This document shows, in pieces, positions 41,423 to 50,109 of a stretch of DNA of 64,000 nt. The notes beneath the pieces are model-generated. The model worked only from the letters and a program-made list of their open reading frames with translations. It did no database searches and was not told the DNA's origin. Made by a program: the position numbers and the translations under genes. The number at the start of each line of letters is the position of its first letter. The stretch's first letter is position 1. This stretch comes from a bacterium (GTDB taxonomy: Bacteria > Auribacterota > Tritonobacteria > UBA1439): contig JAQUPF010000006.1 in assembly GCA_028716845.1 (NCBI GenBank), forward strand, positions 1 through 64,000. The letters are read 5' to 3'.

Positions 41423-41457
41423 CCGCTCCGGCCGGTATACCGTGACACGCGGAGCGG
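41423..41457 (-). promoter_or_regulatory. Hairpin with internal palindrome before the CHASE4 kinase
   Basis: Perfect 8-base arms (CCGCTCCG at 41423-41430, CGGAGCGG at 41450-41457) enclose a perfect 10-base palindrome CGGTATACCG (41433-41442). It lies 6 bases before the kinase ATG and just after the tRNA-Pro 3' end. It could end or process the tRNA transcript, or act as an operator or translational block on the kinase. There is no U-run, so a simple intrinsic terminator is unlikely. Confidence 0.5.
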
Positions 41458-41472
41458 ATGGAACCGCCGCGG

Positions 41473-41550
41473 TGGTCGGGGCGCCGGGATTCGAACCCGG
41501 GACCTCTTGAACCCCATTCAAGCGCGCTAGCCGGACTGCGCCACGCCCCG
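41473..41550 (-). tRNA. tRNA-Pro (anticodon GGG)
   Basis: The minus strand folds as a full cloverleaf: acceptor CGGGGCG pairs with CGCCCCG, D-arm GCGC/GCGC, anticodon stem CTTGA/TCAAG with loop ATGGGGT (anticodon GGG), and a T-arm CCGGG-TTCGAAT-CCCGG. ACCA follows directly, so the CCA end is encoded. The first pair C-G is typical of bacterial tRNA-Pro. About 78 bases with the CCA. Confidence 0.96.
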
Positions 41551-41679
41551 CCGCGTCGACGGTTCCATCCGCCCGGTCGGCCGGAGACGGGAACATGGTA
41601 CCACCGCCGCCGCGTCCGGCGCAAAGGAATAATGAGAGCAAGTAGCGGCGGCCGGGGCCGAAATTCGAACGCCAGGATG

Positions 41680-41822
41680 AACGAAGAACCAATCCACCGC
41701 GGATTCACGCGGATGCAACTACCGTTCAAAGTTGTAAGTCGAAAGTTGAAAGTGCAATCCGTGAATATCCGTCAATGATCCGTGAGGATCCGTGGTTTGG
41801 AGTGCATGAAGTGGTTGGTGAG
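41680..41822 (+). repeat. Dispersed intergenic repeat, copy 3 (half element)
   Basis: It begins GAACCAATCCACCGCGGATT, continues CGCGGATGCAACTACCGTT as in copy 1, and has one arm of the AAAGTTGTAAGTCGAAAGTTG type, then ATCCGTGAATATCCGTC words up to the stop codon of the M50 protease. The opposite arm of the inverted repeat is missing. Confidence 0.7.
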
Positions 41823-42458
41823 TCAGATGCCGGCGATCGCCCTGAATGCGCCGCCGAAGAGGAGGGCGTAGGCGGGGCCGAGGATCCCGCCGATGAACGG
41901 GGTGTTGATGAGAACGAGGAGGAGCCACGGCCCGGCCGCCTCGAGGGCGGCGATCCGCCGGGGGTCGATGCGGGCGAGGCCCGTCAGGATGTGGAATCCG
42001 TCGAGCGGCGGGACGGGGATGAGGTTGAAGAGGCTCAGCCAGACGGCGAGGGAGCCCATCCTGAGGAGGACGAAGGTCGCGGGCTCGATCCGCACCACCC
42101 GGAGGAGGAGGGCGGCGGCGAGGGCGACGAGGAATCCCGAGGCGCAGCCCGAGACGCTGATGAGGACGTTGCCGAGGCGCCACGGGCGGACCTTCAGCGG
42201 ATTGACGGGGACCGGCCTCGCCCACCCGAACAGCCGGAAGCCGGCGGGGGCGCCGCCGCCCAGGAGGCCGAAGAGGAGCGGCGAGAGCGGGATGAGGACC
42301 GTCCCGAACGGATCGATGTGCCTGAACGGGTCGAGCGTCATCCGCCCCATGAGCCGCGCCGTGGGGTCGCCGTAGCGGTCCGCCGTCCAGGCGTGGGCGC
42401 ATTCGTGGACGGAGATGACGAAGAGGAAGATGACGTAGCCGATGAGGAAGTCGATCAT
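41823..42458 (-). CDS. Site-2-protease-family membrane metalloprotease (M50)
   Basis: 211 residues, mostly membrane helices. The zinc motif HECAH (His18-Glu19-x-x-His22) is in the first helix, and NLIPVPPLDGFH in a later helix supplies the third ligand. This compact form without PDZ or CBS domains is the uncharacterised SREBP-S2P/M50 class common in bacteria. An in-frame GTG 21 bases upstream is possible, but those codons are made of a dispersed-repeat fragment, so the ATG before MIDFLIG is preferred. Confidence 0.87.
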   Translation of the reverse strand: MIDFLIGYVIFLFVISVHECAHAWTADRYGDPTARLMGRMTLDPFRHIDPFGTVLIPLSPLLFGLLGGGAPAGFRLFGWARPVPVNPLKVRPWRLGNVLISVSGCASGFLVALAAALLLRVVRIEPATFVLLRMGSLAVWLSLFNLIPVPPLDGFHILTGLARIDPRRIAALEAAGPWLLLVLINTPFIGGILGPAYALLFGGAFRAIAGI

Positions 42459-42461
42459 GTT

Positions 42462-42504
42462 TTCAGCCACAGAGACCACGCGGGATCTCCGCTATCGCGG
42501 AGAT
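42462..42504 (-). repeat. Repeat remnant plus 8-bp hairpin upstream of the M50 gene
   Basis: A GCCACAGAGACCACG fragment of the dispersed repeat (42467-42481) is followed by a perfect hairpin, ATCTCCGC-TATC-GCGGAGAT (42485-42504). They occupy the gap between the phosphodiesterase stop and the M50 start. There is no T-tract, so it is not a typical terminator. The remaining 74 bases to 42578 show nothing recognisable. Confidence 0.55.
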
Positions 42505-42578
42505 GACCGCCGGAATGGGAGCCGCATCGACCACGGCTGCCCGGAAAACCGAACGTGACGGACGGCCCTCATCAGGCG

Positions 42579-45566
42579 TCACTGCCCCCGCGCGGCGCGG
42601 ACCGCCTTTTCGTTCCATTTCTCCACGGCGTAGACGCCGTCGTAGAGCGCCTTGCCGACGTAGTGCGCCAGCCCCCAGGATATCTTCGATATGGATTCGC
42701 GCACGCCGTGGAGGACGTAGTTCGCGTTGCTCAGGACGCGCACGTCGTCGCCGGGAACCGGGGCGAGGAGCGCGGCGTCCATGTCCTCCAGCAGGTGCTC
42801 GAGGAATCGGATGAGGAGCTGCGCCCTGAAGAGCACCCCCCTCCCCGCGAGCCCCGTCACGCTCATGAATATGACCGGCGGCGCCTCCCCCAGCGTCACC
42901 TCCCTGATCTGGAGGGCGAAGATGAGTTCGCGCAGCCGCTCCTTCGGATAGCGGTCGGGGAGGCGGTCGTATGAGCGTACGAGGGCGTCGAAGGCGCCGT
43001 TGAACGGCTCCTTCCTCTCCCCGGGATGGGCGAGGTCGAAGAGGTTGTCGAGATCGGTGAAGATCTCGCGGTTGAGGAGGCCGAGGACGTGTGCGCCGAC
43101 GATGTGCAGGTCGGTCGCGCGCTCGAGGTCGTGCCCCACGTACCGCGTGTCCGGGTGGAGAAACGACGGGGCCTTCTCCTCCCGCCGCCGGTCGTAGTCC
43201 GCGACGATGTCGGCGGCCGCCGCCGGCTCCGACGCCGAGGGGATTCGCGCGAGGAGTTCGGCGGCCGGGCCCCCGCCGGAGACCGGACCCTCCTCCCCCT
43301 CCGCCGCGAGGAATCCGGGGAGGGGCCTGCCGTCGAACGCGCCCGGGGCCGGATCGATCCCGAGGAGCGAGAGGACCGTGGGGACGATGTCGGCCGTGCG
43401 GACGGCGTCGGCGAGCATGGCGCCCGGGCGGACGTTCGGCCCGGCGACGAGGAGCGGGATGCGCACCGCCTCGGCGTCCAGGCAGCCGTGCCCCCCGGAC
43501 GGATCCTCCGGCGGCTCGAACGACCAGCCCGGGGCCGCGACGAGGACCATGTCGGGGGAGTATCGCGCCTCGCGCGCCGCCGCGGCGCCGTCCCAGAAGA
43601 GCTGGTGGGCGACGGCGGTCACGCCGTCGGGGATCTCGAGGTACTTCGTCCGCTCGAGCCACTCGCGCTCGCCGCGGAACTCCCCGAGCCACGAGACCGG
43701 GATCCCGGCGGCGATGTAGCCGAACGGGTCATTGTCGGCGGTCTCCTCGAAGGAGATCCCGCCGGCGGCGTCCGGCCGGATGCCGGTCACCGGCAGGTAC
43801 CGGTACAGGTACGAGCCCCCCTCCCCCCCGCGCCGCTCGATGACCGCCGCCGCGCCGTCCTGGCCGAAGACGACGGCGCGGTGTTCCCCCGCCCTGGCGA
43901 GGACGAAGCGGACGGGCCGGCCCGTGACCGCCTCCGGGTAGAGGTTCTCGCCGGAGAGATCCCAGGAGAGGATCCGCTCGACGAGGTCGGCGCGGCGGCC
44001 GGGCGAGACGCCGTAATCCATGAGTTCACGCAGGCCGTTCCGCTCCCGCCAGTCGCCGGAGTCGATCCTCGCGAACGGCAGGTACACGGCGCACTCCCCC
44101 TCGCCGTGGTCGATGGAGACAAAGCTCCTCCGATCCGGCCCCTTCCGGAGGTACGAGTCGTCGAACCAGCGGACGTTCCAGCCCATCCCTGAACCTCCGG
44201 CCATCGCGCCCCCCTCGACGACGAGCGGCTTGTGGAATAGATCCCGCCCGATGTCCACCTTCTGGAGGAGCCGCGATTTTCCGCCGGCGGTGCCGTGGTC
44301 GGCGAAGAGGATCAGGTAGGTGCGGTCGCGCATCCGCTTCCGCTCGAGCTCGGCGATGATCCGGGCGACGAGCGGGTCGAGGGCGGCGATCGCCCTGCGC
44401 GAGCCTCCGAACTGCGCGCGGGCAGCGTTGTGCGAGGCGTGGTCCACGCCCGGCAGCCAGTAGTTCATCACGCGCGCGTCGGGCTGGATGACGAGGTCGT
44501 GGCCGTACCGCGTGTTGAACCGGTCGACGTAATCGAGCGCCCGGTGGAACATGAACGGCGGGACGACCGTGGAGGCGTCCACCTCGTAGCGGTCGGGCGG
44601 CGAGTACGGGAGGACCGGCTTGACCGTCGAGTAGTAGGCCATCCCGGCGCGGGCGACATGGTCCTGGAGGAGCGGGATCTCGTCCTCCCGCGAGGCCCGC
44701 CGCAGGGCGGTCCAGAGCCGCCTGAGGCCGACGGGCCGCATGCGGTCGGCCGCGAGGGGCGGTCCGAACGGCTGCAGGAAGGTGTCCCCCTTCAGCCGGT
44801 GCCGGTCGAAGAAACTATTCTCCCGCACGGGGAGCCGGTTCGGGAAGAGTCCCGTGTACATCGTCGCGTTGCTCGGCAGCGTGCTGGAGGGGAAACCGGC
44901 GAAGGCGTTCGCGTACTCCGTCCCGGCGTCGAAGAAGATCTCCCTGATGACGGGGAGGTGGCCGCCGAGCGCCATCTCCCTGAGGACGTCGGGGCGGAGG
45001 CCGTCCACGTAGATGAGGACGACATTGGCGTCCGCGACCGGCCCGCCCGCCGGGAGCCGGTCGGCGTCGAAGACGACGTCGTCGCGCTCCCGCGGGGCCG
45101 CCGCCGCGTCCCCGGCGGCGATCTCCGCGGTGAACGACCCCGTGTTGTCGCTGAAATCGAAATCGTTCACGCCGAGGGAGAGCGGCCCGTCGGCCGCCGC
45201 CTCCCCCCGGTGGTCGGCGCCGACATAGAACGGCTCGCCGCCGCCGATCCTCCCGATGAGGCAGTAGCAGGGCGCGGGGCCCCGCTCCGCGGCCGCGAGG
45301 GGGAACGCCTCGTTCGCGACCGAATCACGCCAGTTGTAGGTCCCGCGCGGGCCGACCAGTCGGTCTGACCCGTCACGGCTCCAGCGGCGGCGACGGAAGG
45401 CCTCGATCTCTCCGGATGCCGTTATCCGGAACGGCTCGCCCCGACGCAGCGTCACCCCCGTCTCGACGAACGGCCTGTCGGCGGGCACCTCGACCGTCAC
45501 CGTCTCCGCGGCCGCCGGCACCGCGACGGCCCACGCGCACGCGGCCGCGCACGCCAGGGACTTCAT
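42579..45566 (-). CDS. Secreted alkaline-phosphatase-fold phosphodiesterase with LecA-like N-terminal domain
   Basis: 995 residues from an ATG with AGAGGAGG upstream. A signal peptide (about residues 1-20, ending PAAA-E) is followed by a beta-sandwich region (about 20-150) with TGVTLRRGEPFRITASGEI and LSLGVNDFDFSDNTGSF, a pattern like the galactose-binding LecA/PA-IL lectin. The catalytic region starts near residue 185 with VVLIYVDGLRPDV, has FPSSTLPSNATMYTG (nucleophile Ser/Thr region) and LFADHGTAGGKS, and a later IPLLVAGPNVRPGAM...TADIVPTVLSLLGI block, as in type I phosphodiesterase/nucleotide pyrophosphatases. The last 200 residues are unassigned. Likely exported and acting on an extracellular glycan- or phosphate-bearing substrate. 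Confidence 0.82.
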   Translation of the reverse strand: MKSLACAAACAWAVAVPAAAETVTVEVPADRPFVETGVTLRRGEPFRITASGEIEAFRRRRWSRDGSDRLVGPRGTYNWRDSVANEAFPLAAAERGPAPCYCLIGRIGGGEPFYVGADHRGEAAADGPLSLGVNDFDFSDNTGSFTAEIAAGDAAAAPRERDDVVFDADRLPAGGPVADANVVLIYVDGLRPDVLREMALGGHLPVIREIFFDAGTEYANAFAGFPSSTLPSNATMYTGLFPNRLPVRENSFFDRHRLKGDTFLQPFGPPLAADRMRPVGLRRLWTALRRASREDEIPLLQDHVARAGMAYYSTVKPVLPYSPPDRYEVDASTVVPPFMFHRALDYVDRFNTRYGHDLVIQPDARVMNYWLPGVDHASHNAARAQFGGSRRAIAALDPLVARIIAELERKRMRDRTYLILFADHGTAGGKSRLLQKVDIGRDLFHKPLVVEGGAMAGGSGMGWNVRWFDDSYLRKGPDRRSFVSIDHGEGECAVYLPFARIDSGDWRERNGLRELMDYGVSPGRRADLVERILSWDLSGENLYPEAVTGRPVRFVLARAGEHRAVVFGQDGAAAVIERRGGEGGSYLYRYLPVTGIRPDAAGGISFEETADNDPFGYIAAGIPVSWLGEFRGEREWLERTKYLEIPDGVTAVAHQLFWDGAAAAREARYSPDMVLVAAPGWSFEPPEDPSGGHGCLDAEAVRIPLLVAGPNVRPGAMLADAVRTADIVPTVLSLLGIDPAPGAFDGRPLPGFLAAEGEEGPVSGGGPAAELLARIPSASEPAAAADIVADYDRRREEKAPSFLHPDTRYVGHDLERATDLHIVGAHVLGLLNREIFTDLDNLFDLAHPGERKEPFNGAFDALVRSYDRLPDRYPKERLRELIFALQIREVTLGEAPPVIFMSVTGLAGRGVLFRAQLLIRFLEHLLEDMDAALLAPVPGDDVRVLSNANYVLHGVRESISKISWGLAHYVGKALYDGVYAVEKWNEKAVRAARGQ

Positions 45567-45591
45567 ATTTCCTCCTCTGAATGGCCGGGGA

Positions 45592-46500
45592 TTACCGTTC
45601 ATCCGCAACAGGGCGATTATCCTCGCACCCGTGATTCGCGCATCGGACGCGGCGGCGGGCGGCGGCGGCCCGACCGAGGCGCCGGTCGAGACCGGCTCCG
45701 TCCGCCTCCTCGAGCATCGAGACGACCCGGTCGAGTTCCCGGCGAAATGACCGGGCCGCGCGCAGGATATGGCCCCGGTTGGCGATCAGGATCTCCGACC
45801 ACATGGCCGGAGGGCCCGCGGCGATCCTCGTCGTGTCCCTGAAGCCCGTTCCCGCGAAGCCGAGTGCCGGAGAGCCGCAGCCGAGGCCGCCGGCCACGCT
45901 GTTGACGAGGGCCGCGGCGACGAGGTGCGGGAGGTGGCTCACGGCGGCCATGATCCGATCGTGCCGCACCGGGCTCATGCGGACGACCCGCGCCCCGAGC
46001 CCTTCCCAGAACGCCTGCGCCGACCGGAGCGCGCCCCGGTCGGTCCGCGGCGTGGGGGTGATGATGCAGACGCTCCCCTCGAACAGGTCGGGGCGGGCGG
46101 CCGCCATCCCGCTCCGCTCGGAGCCGGCGATCGGGTGGGCGCCGACGAAGTGCGCCCCCCCCGGGAACGCCCGCTCCAGCCGTGCGACCACCGGCCGCTT
46201 GACGCTCGCCGCGTCGGTGACGAGGCACCGCGGGGCGAGGTGCGGCCGCACGAGCGCCGCGACGCCCGCGATCGAGCCGACGGGGACGGCGAGGATGACG
46301 ACGTCGGCCCCGCGGAGCGCGGCGGCGGGGTCGAGCGTGGCCTCGTCCGCGACGCCGAGCCTGGCCGCCTCCCGCACCGACTCCCTCCTCCGCACGAGCC
46401 CGACGACGCGCGCGGCGAGGCGCCGCCGCCGCGCCGCCAGCCCGACGGAGCCGCCGATGAGACCGAGGCCCACGATGGTGATCTTCCCGCAGAGAGGCAT
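45592..46500 (-). CDS. tyrA: Prephenate dehydrogenase
   Basis: 302 residues. The NAD motif is ITIVGLGLIGGSVG; family blocks DAASVKRPV, FVGAHPIAGSERSG and AVSHLPHLVAAALVN are present. It oxidatively decarboxylates prephenate (or arogenate) toward tyrosine. No ACT or chorismate mutase domain is attached. The C-terminal 30 residues are Arg-rich and poorly conserved. It follows dehydroquinate synthase II in the aromatic run. Confidence 0.93.
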   Translation of the reverse strand: MPLCGKITIVGLGLIGGSVGLAARRRRLAARVVGLVRRRESVREAARLGVADEATLDPAAALRGADVVILAVPVGSIAGVAALVRPHLAPRCLVTDAASVKRPVVARLERAFPGGAHFVGAHPIAGSERSGMAAARPDLFEGSVCIITPTPRTDRGALRSAQAFWEGLGARVVRMSPVRHDRIMAAVSHLPHLVAAALVNSVAGGLGCGSPALGFAGTGFRDTTRIAAGPPAMWSEILIANRGHILRAARSFRRELDRVVSMLEEADGAGLDRRLGRAAAARRRVRCANHGCEDNRPVADER

Positions 46501-46544
46501 CGGAACGCGCCGGACCGATCGGACCCCGGGCGGGAGGCCAGGGG

Positions 46545-47537
46545 TTATCGCTCGGTGATCGTCTCCTCCACCTTGACGCCGAAATGCCGTCCCGCCTCCT
46601 CCAGGGAGGCGAGGACCTCGCTCCCCTCCCCGATCTCGACGACGGAGAGGGGGGCGCCGCCGGGCCGCACGAGCCGGATCGTCTCGGCGTTCTGGAGGAT
46701 GAGCGTCACCGGCCTCCCCTCCGCCTCCGCCTCGACGAGGAGCATGGGGCGCTTCTCGATCTTGACCCGCCCGACGATGGTCGGCTGCGCCGCGCCGTCA
46801 TGGCGGACGATGAGCGCCTCGCCGCCCGTCCGCAGCTCGGAGAGGTAGCTCGTTCTCCCGCCGGGCAGGAGGGTGTAGGCGTGGATGCCGCCGGCGTTCA
46901 CCCTGAACGGGCGCGGGGCGACGTACGGGTTCTCGACGCTCTCCGCGTGGACGAGGAACATCGCGGCGCTCGAATTCCCCACGAGCATCCCCTCCCCCGC
47001 GCCCATGCTCGTGCAGGTGTCGATGCAGACCCGGTCGCCCATGCCGAGCCGCTCCACCCGCGTGACCCGGGCGACGACGAGGCCGATCCGCTCGCCCGAC
47101 CGCCGCACCTCCTCGATCGTCCGCATGATCTGGGAGCGGTCGGCCGTGTGGAGGACGATCCCGTCCACCCCCCGCTCGAGGATGCGCACGGCGGTCCGCG
47201 CCTCGTCGAGGCTCTTCACCTCGGCGAAGAGGCCGCGCCGCTGCGCGATGAGGTTCTCGAGGGGGATGATCTTCCAGTCGCCGCAGCGGACCACGACCGT
47301 CCGGTCCCTGCTGAGGCGGAGCGCCCGCTCCTCGTCCGCCTTCCCGCGGATCTCGACCTCGACCACCTCCTCCCCCAGCCGGATGTCGCCGTCCGGGGCG
47401 ACGGTGCGGATGCGGCCGAGGCGCTTCACCTCCGCCGACCTCCCCTCCTCCACCATGACGGCGTCGGCCCCGCTCTCGAGGGCGGCCTTCACCGCCTCCT
47501 TGTCCCAGGGGATCGCCTTCACCCATACCTTCTTCAT
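46545..47537 (-). CDS. 3-Dehydroquinate synthase II (archaeal type)
   Basis: 330 residues. It belongs to the MJ1249-type family that converts 2-amino-3,7-dideoxy-D-threo-hept-6-ulosonate (ADH) to 3-dehydroquinate with NAD, instead of the DAHP route. Signature stretches are VWVKAIPWDKEAVKAALESG, NLIAQRRGLFAEV, CTSMGAGEGMLVGNSS, GGIHAYTLLPGGRTSYLSEL and KIEKRPMLLVEAE. It is next to the ADH synthase that makes its substrate. Confidence 0.93.
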   Translation of the reverse strand: MKKVWVKAIPWDKEAVKAALESGADAVMVEEGRSAEVKRLGRIRTVAPDGDIRLGEEVVEVEIRGKADEERALRLSRDRTVVVRCGDWKIIPLENLIAQRRGLFAEVKSLDEARTAVRILERGVDGIVLHTADRSQIMRTIEEVRRSGERIGLVVARVTRVERLGMGDRVCIDTCTSMGAGEGMLVGNSSAAMFLVHAESVENPYVAPRPFRVNAGGIHAYTLLPGGRTSYLSELRTGGEALIVRHDGAAQPTIVGRVKIEKRPMLLVEAEAEGRPVTLILQNAETIRLVRPGGAPLSVVEIGEGSEVLASLEEAGRHFGVKVEETITER

Positions 47538-47562
47538 CCCGCACTCTCCGCCGCCTGAACGG

Positions 47563-48360
47563 CTATTTCCCCTTCAGGTATTTCAGCGCCCGCTCCAGGT
47601 CCCAGCCGTCGTGCGTCATCCGCCCGATCGCCTGCACCATCCGGATCGGGTCCTCGTGCTGGAACGCGTTCCTCCCGATCGACACCCCCGCCGCGCCCGC
47701 ATCGAGGGCGCCGGCGACCATCCGGAACAGGTCCTTGTCGGTCTCCACCTTCTCGCCGCCGGCGATGACGACCGGAACGGGGCATCCCTCCACGACCTCC
47801 CTGAACGACGCCGGGTCCCCCGTGTAGTTCACCTTCACGATGTCGGCGCCGAGCTCCGCGCCGACGCGCGCGGCGTGCCTGACGCACTCGACGCTGAACT
47901 GGCTCTTGATCTTCTCGCCCCTCGTGTACATCATCGCGAGGAGCGGCATCCCCCACCGCCGGCACGCGCGGGACACGTCGCCGGTGTCGCGAATCATCGC
48001 GGTGTCCATGGCGTCGCCGAGGTTCACGTGCACGCTCACCGCGTCCGCCCCGAGGCGGATCGCCTCCTCGACGCTGCAGACGAGCACCTTCGCGTTCGGG
48101 GAAGGGCTCAGCGACGTCGAGGCGGAGAGGTGGACGATCAGGCCGACGTCCTTGCCGCCGCCCCGGTGGCCCGCCTCCACCATCCCCTTGTGGAGGATAA
48201 TGGCGTTCGCCCCGCCCTCGACCACCTGGTCGATCGTCGTCTTGATGTCGCGGATGCCGGGGATGGGGCCGAGCGTCATCCCGTGGTCCATCGGGACGAT
48301 GACCGTCCGCCTGCTCGCCCTGTTGATAATCCGCTCAAGCCGTATCGCCTTGCCGATCAT
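47563..48360 (-). CDS. 2-Amino-3,7-dideoxy-D-threo-hept-6-ulosonate synthase (ADH synthase)
   Basis: 265 residues, a class I aldolase barrel of the MJ0400/FbaB-DeoC group. [11 protein letters not shown] near the N-terminus and [12 protein letters not shown], with the Schiff-base Lys, are typical; AGGEKVETD and [16 protein letters not shown] form the phosphate-binding end. In archaea it condenses aspartate semialdehyde with a ketose-phosphate-derived fragment. The tandem with DHQ synthase II argues for this role over fructose-bisphosphate aldolase. Confidence 0.88.
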   Translation of the reverse strand: MIGKAIRLERIINRASRRTVIVPMDHGMTLGPIPGIRDIKTTIDQVVEGGANAIILHKGMVEAGHRGGGKDVGLIVHLSASTSLSPSPNAKVLVCSVEEAIRLGADAVSVHVNLGDAMDTAMIRDTGDVSRACRRWGMPLLAMMYTRGEKIKSQFSVECVRHAARVGAELGADIVKVNYTGDPASFREVVEGCPVPVVIAGGEKVETDKDLFRMVAGALDAGAAGVSIGRNAFQHEDPIRMVQAIGRMTHDGWDLERALKYLKGK

Positions 48361-48410
48361 GTGCGCCTCCCGACGCGGGGGCCCGCGTCTCTCGTTCCGG
48401 GCCGCCGCGC

Positions 48411-49472
48411 TCACCGGGCGCGGGGGTACGACCCGAGATGCTCGATGAAGACACAGTGCCGCTCCAGTTCCTTCAGCGCCTTCCGGACCCGCTCGTCCTC
48501 GATGTGGCCGGCGAGGTCGATGAAGAAGTAGTACTCCCACGCCTTCCGCTTCGACGGCCGCGACTCGATCTTGGTGAGGTTGATCCCGTGCTTCTTGAAC
48601 GGCAGGAGCATCCTGTGGAGGGCCCCCACCCGGTCGGCCACCGACACCATGATCGAGGTTTTGTCGTCCCCGCTCGGGGCCGCGTGGCTCCGGCCGATGA
48701 CGAGGAACCTCGTCTCGTTCCTGCCGCTGTCCTCCACGCCCCGCTCGAGCACCCCGACGCCGTAGATCTCGGCGGCCAGCTCGCTCGCGAGCGCGGCGGC
48801 GTTCTTCTCCCGGGCGGCGATCTCGGCGGCCTTCGCGGTGGACGACACATCCACGAGCTCCGCCGCCGGGAAGTTGCCCCTGATCCACGACCGGCACTGC
48901 CCGAAGACCTCCGATTTCGAGTAGATCGTCCGCACCGCGGCGCGCGGGCAGTTCGCGAGCAGGCAGTGGGAGATGTCGAGGTAGATCTCCGCGCAGATCC
49001 TGACGCGCGCGTCCATGAACATGTCGAGGGTGTGCGTGACGGCGCCCTCGATCGAGTTCTCGATCGGCACGACCCCGTAGTCCGCCCTCCCCCCCTCCAC
49101 CTGCGAGAAGACGTCCGCGATGCTCACCGCCGGGGCGTAGCCGACGGAGCTCCCGAACTTGCTCCTCGCCGCCTCGTGCGTGAACGTCGCCTCCGGCCCC
49201 AGGTAGGCGATCACGAGCTCCTTCTCGATCGCCATGGCGGCCGACATGATCTCCCGCCAGATCGCCCGGAGCGACGCGAGGGGGAGCGGTCCCCGGTCGA
49301 GCCGGGCGAGCCGCTCGAACACCGCACGCTCCCGCTCGGGGGCGTAGATCCCCTTCCCCGAGGCCTTCTTGATGCGCCCGATGCGGAGCACGTGCCTCGT
49401 GCGCGCCGCGATGAGCGCGACGATCCGCCGGTCGATGGCGTCGATCTTCTTCCTGAGCTCGTCGATCCTCAT
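48411..49472 (-). CDS. pheA: Chorismate mutase / prephenate dehydratase (P-protein)
   Basis: 353 residues. An AroQ-type chorismate mutase (1-85; [27 protein letters not shown]), then prephenate dehydratase (87-270; [34 protein letters not shown] with the catalytic Thr), then an ACT domain (275-353; [23 protein letters not shown]). It makes phenylpyruvate and is normally inhibited by phenylalanine. It precedes ADH synthase and follows scpB. Confidence 0.96.
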   Translation of the reverse strand: MRIDELRKKIDAIDRRIVALIAARTRHVLRIGRIKKASGKGIYAPERERAVFERLARLDRGPLPLASLRAIWREIMSAAMAIEKELVIAYLGPEATFTHEAARSKFGSSVGYAPAVSIADVFSQVEGGRADYGVVPIENSIEGAVTHTLDMFMDARVRICAEIYLDISHCLLANCPRAAVRTIYSKSEVFGQCRSWIRGNFPAAELVDVSSTAKAAEIAAREKNAAALASELAAEIYGVGVLERGVEDSGRNETRFLVIGRSHAAPSGDDKTSIMVSVADRVGALHRMLLPFKKHGINLTKIESRPSKRKAWEYYFFIDLAGHIEDERVRKALKELERHCVFIEHLGSYPRAR

Positions 49473-49490
49473 GCGCCCCTCCGCCTCCGC

Positions 49491-50087
49491 TCAGACGAGC
49501 GGTTTCCCCGCGCCCTCCTCCGCCGGCGGCGCGGCGGCCGGGGCGGTGATCCCCGCTGCCCGCCGGAGCTCGTCGATCTGCGGGAGATCCTCGATCCTCG
49601 CGAGGCCGAAATGCTCGAGGAATTTCCTGCTCGTCCCGTAGAGGTGCGGCTTCCCGATCGCCTGCTTCCTCCCCTTCGTCTCGATGAGATCCCGGTCGAG
49701 CAGGTTCTCGATCACCCCGTCGATGTTCACGCCGCGGATCGCCTCGATCTCGGCCCGGGTGATCGGCTGCCGGTACGCGATGATCGCGAGCGTCTCGAGC
49801 GACGGCGCCGAGAGCCGCCGGCGGGGCGGGGCCGCGCGCAGCTTCCTGATCCAGCCCCCGTAGTCGGGGAGTGTCTCGAGCCGGAAGCCGCCCGCGACCT
49901 CGGCGATGGTGAAGCTCCGCCCGCCGGCACGGTACTCCTCCCGCAGTTCCTCGACGGCGCCCCTGATCATCCGCTCCGTCACTTGCCCCTCCCCCTCGAG
50001 GATGCGGCGGATCTCGGACGGCCGGAGCGGCTCCTGCGCCGAGAAGAGGAGGACCTCGACGATCGGCTTGATCCCGCCCGCGGTCAT
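49491..50087 (-). CDS. scpB: Segregation and condensation protein B
   Basis: 198 residues with two winged-helix units. [21 protein letters not shown] begins the first; [23 protein letters not shown], the family signature, the second. ScpB dimers bind ScpA and regulate the SMC condensin. It lies 22 bases after scpA. The smc gene is not in the window. Confidence 0.94.
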   Translation of the reverse strand: MTAGGIKPIVEVLLFSAQEPLRPSEIRRILEGEGQVTERMIRGAVEELREEYRAGGRSFTIAEVAGGFRLETLPDYGGWIRKLRAAPPRRRLSAPSLETLAIIAYRQPITRAEIEAIRGVNIDGVIENLLDRDLIETKGRKQAIGKPHLYGTSRKFLEHFGLARIEDLPQIDELRRAAGITAPAAAPPAEEGAGKPLV

Positions 50088-50109
50088 CCCCGCCCCTCCG
50101 CCGCGCCCG

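Noticed and set aside
38858-41692. Extension of the CHASE4 kinase upstream through 41692
   Set aside because: The frame would run through the tRNA-Pro gene. The ATG at 41416 precedes the first membrane helix.
47563-48360. Fructose-bisphosphate aldolase class I as the name for this gene
   Set aside because: The family includes such aldolases, but the tandem with dehydroquinate synthase II and the aromatic context favour ADH synthase.
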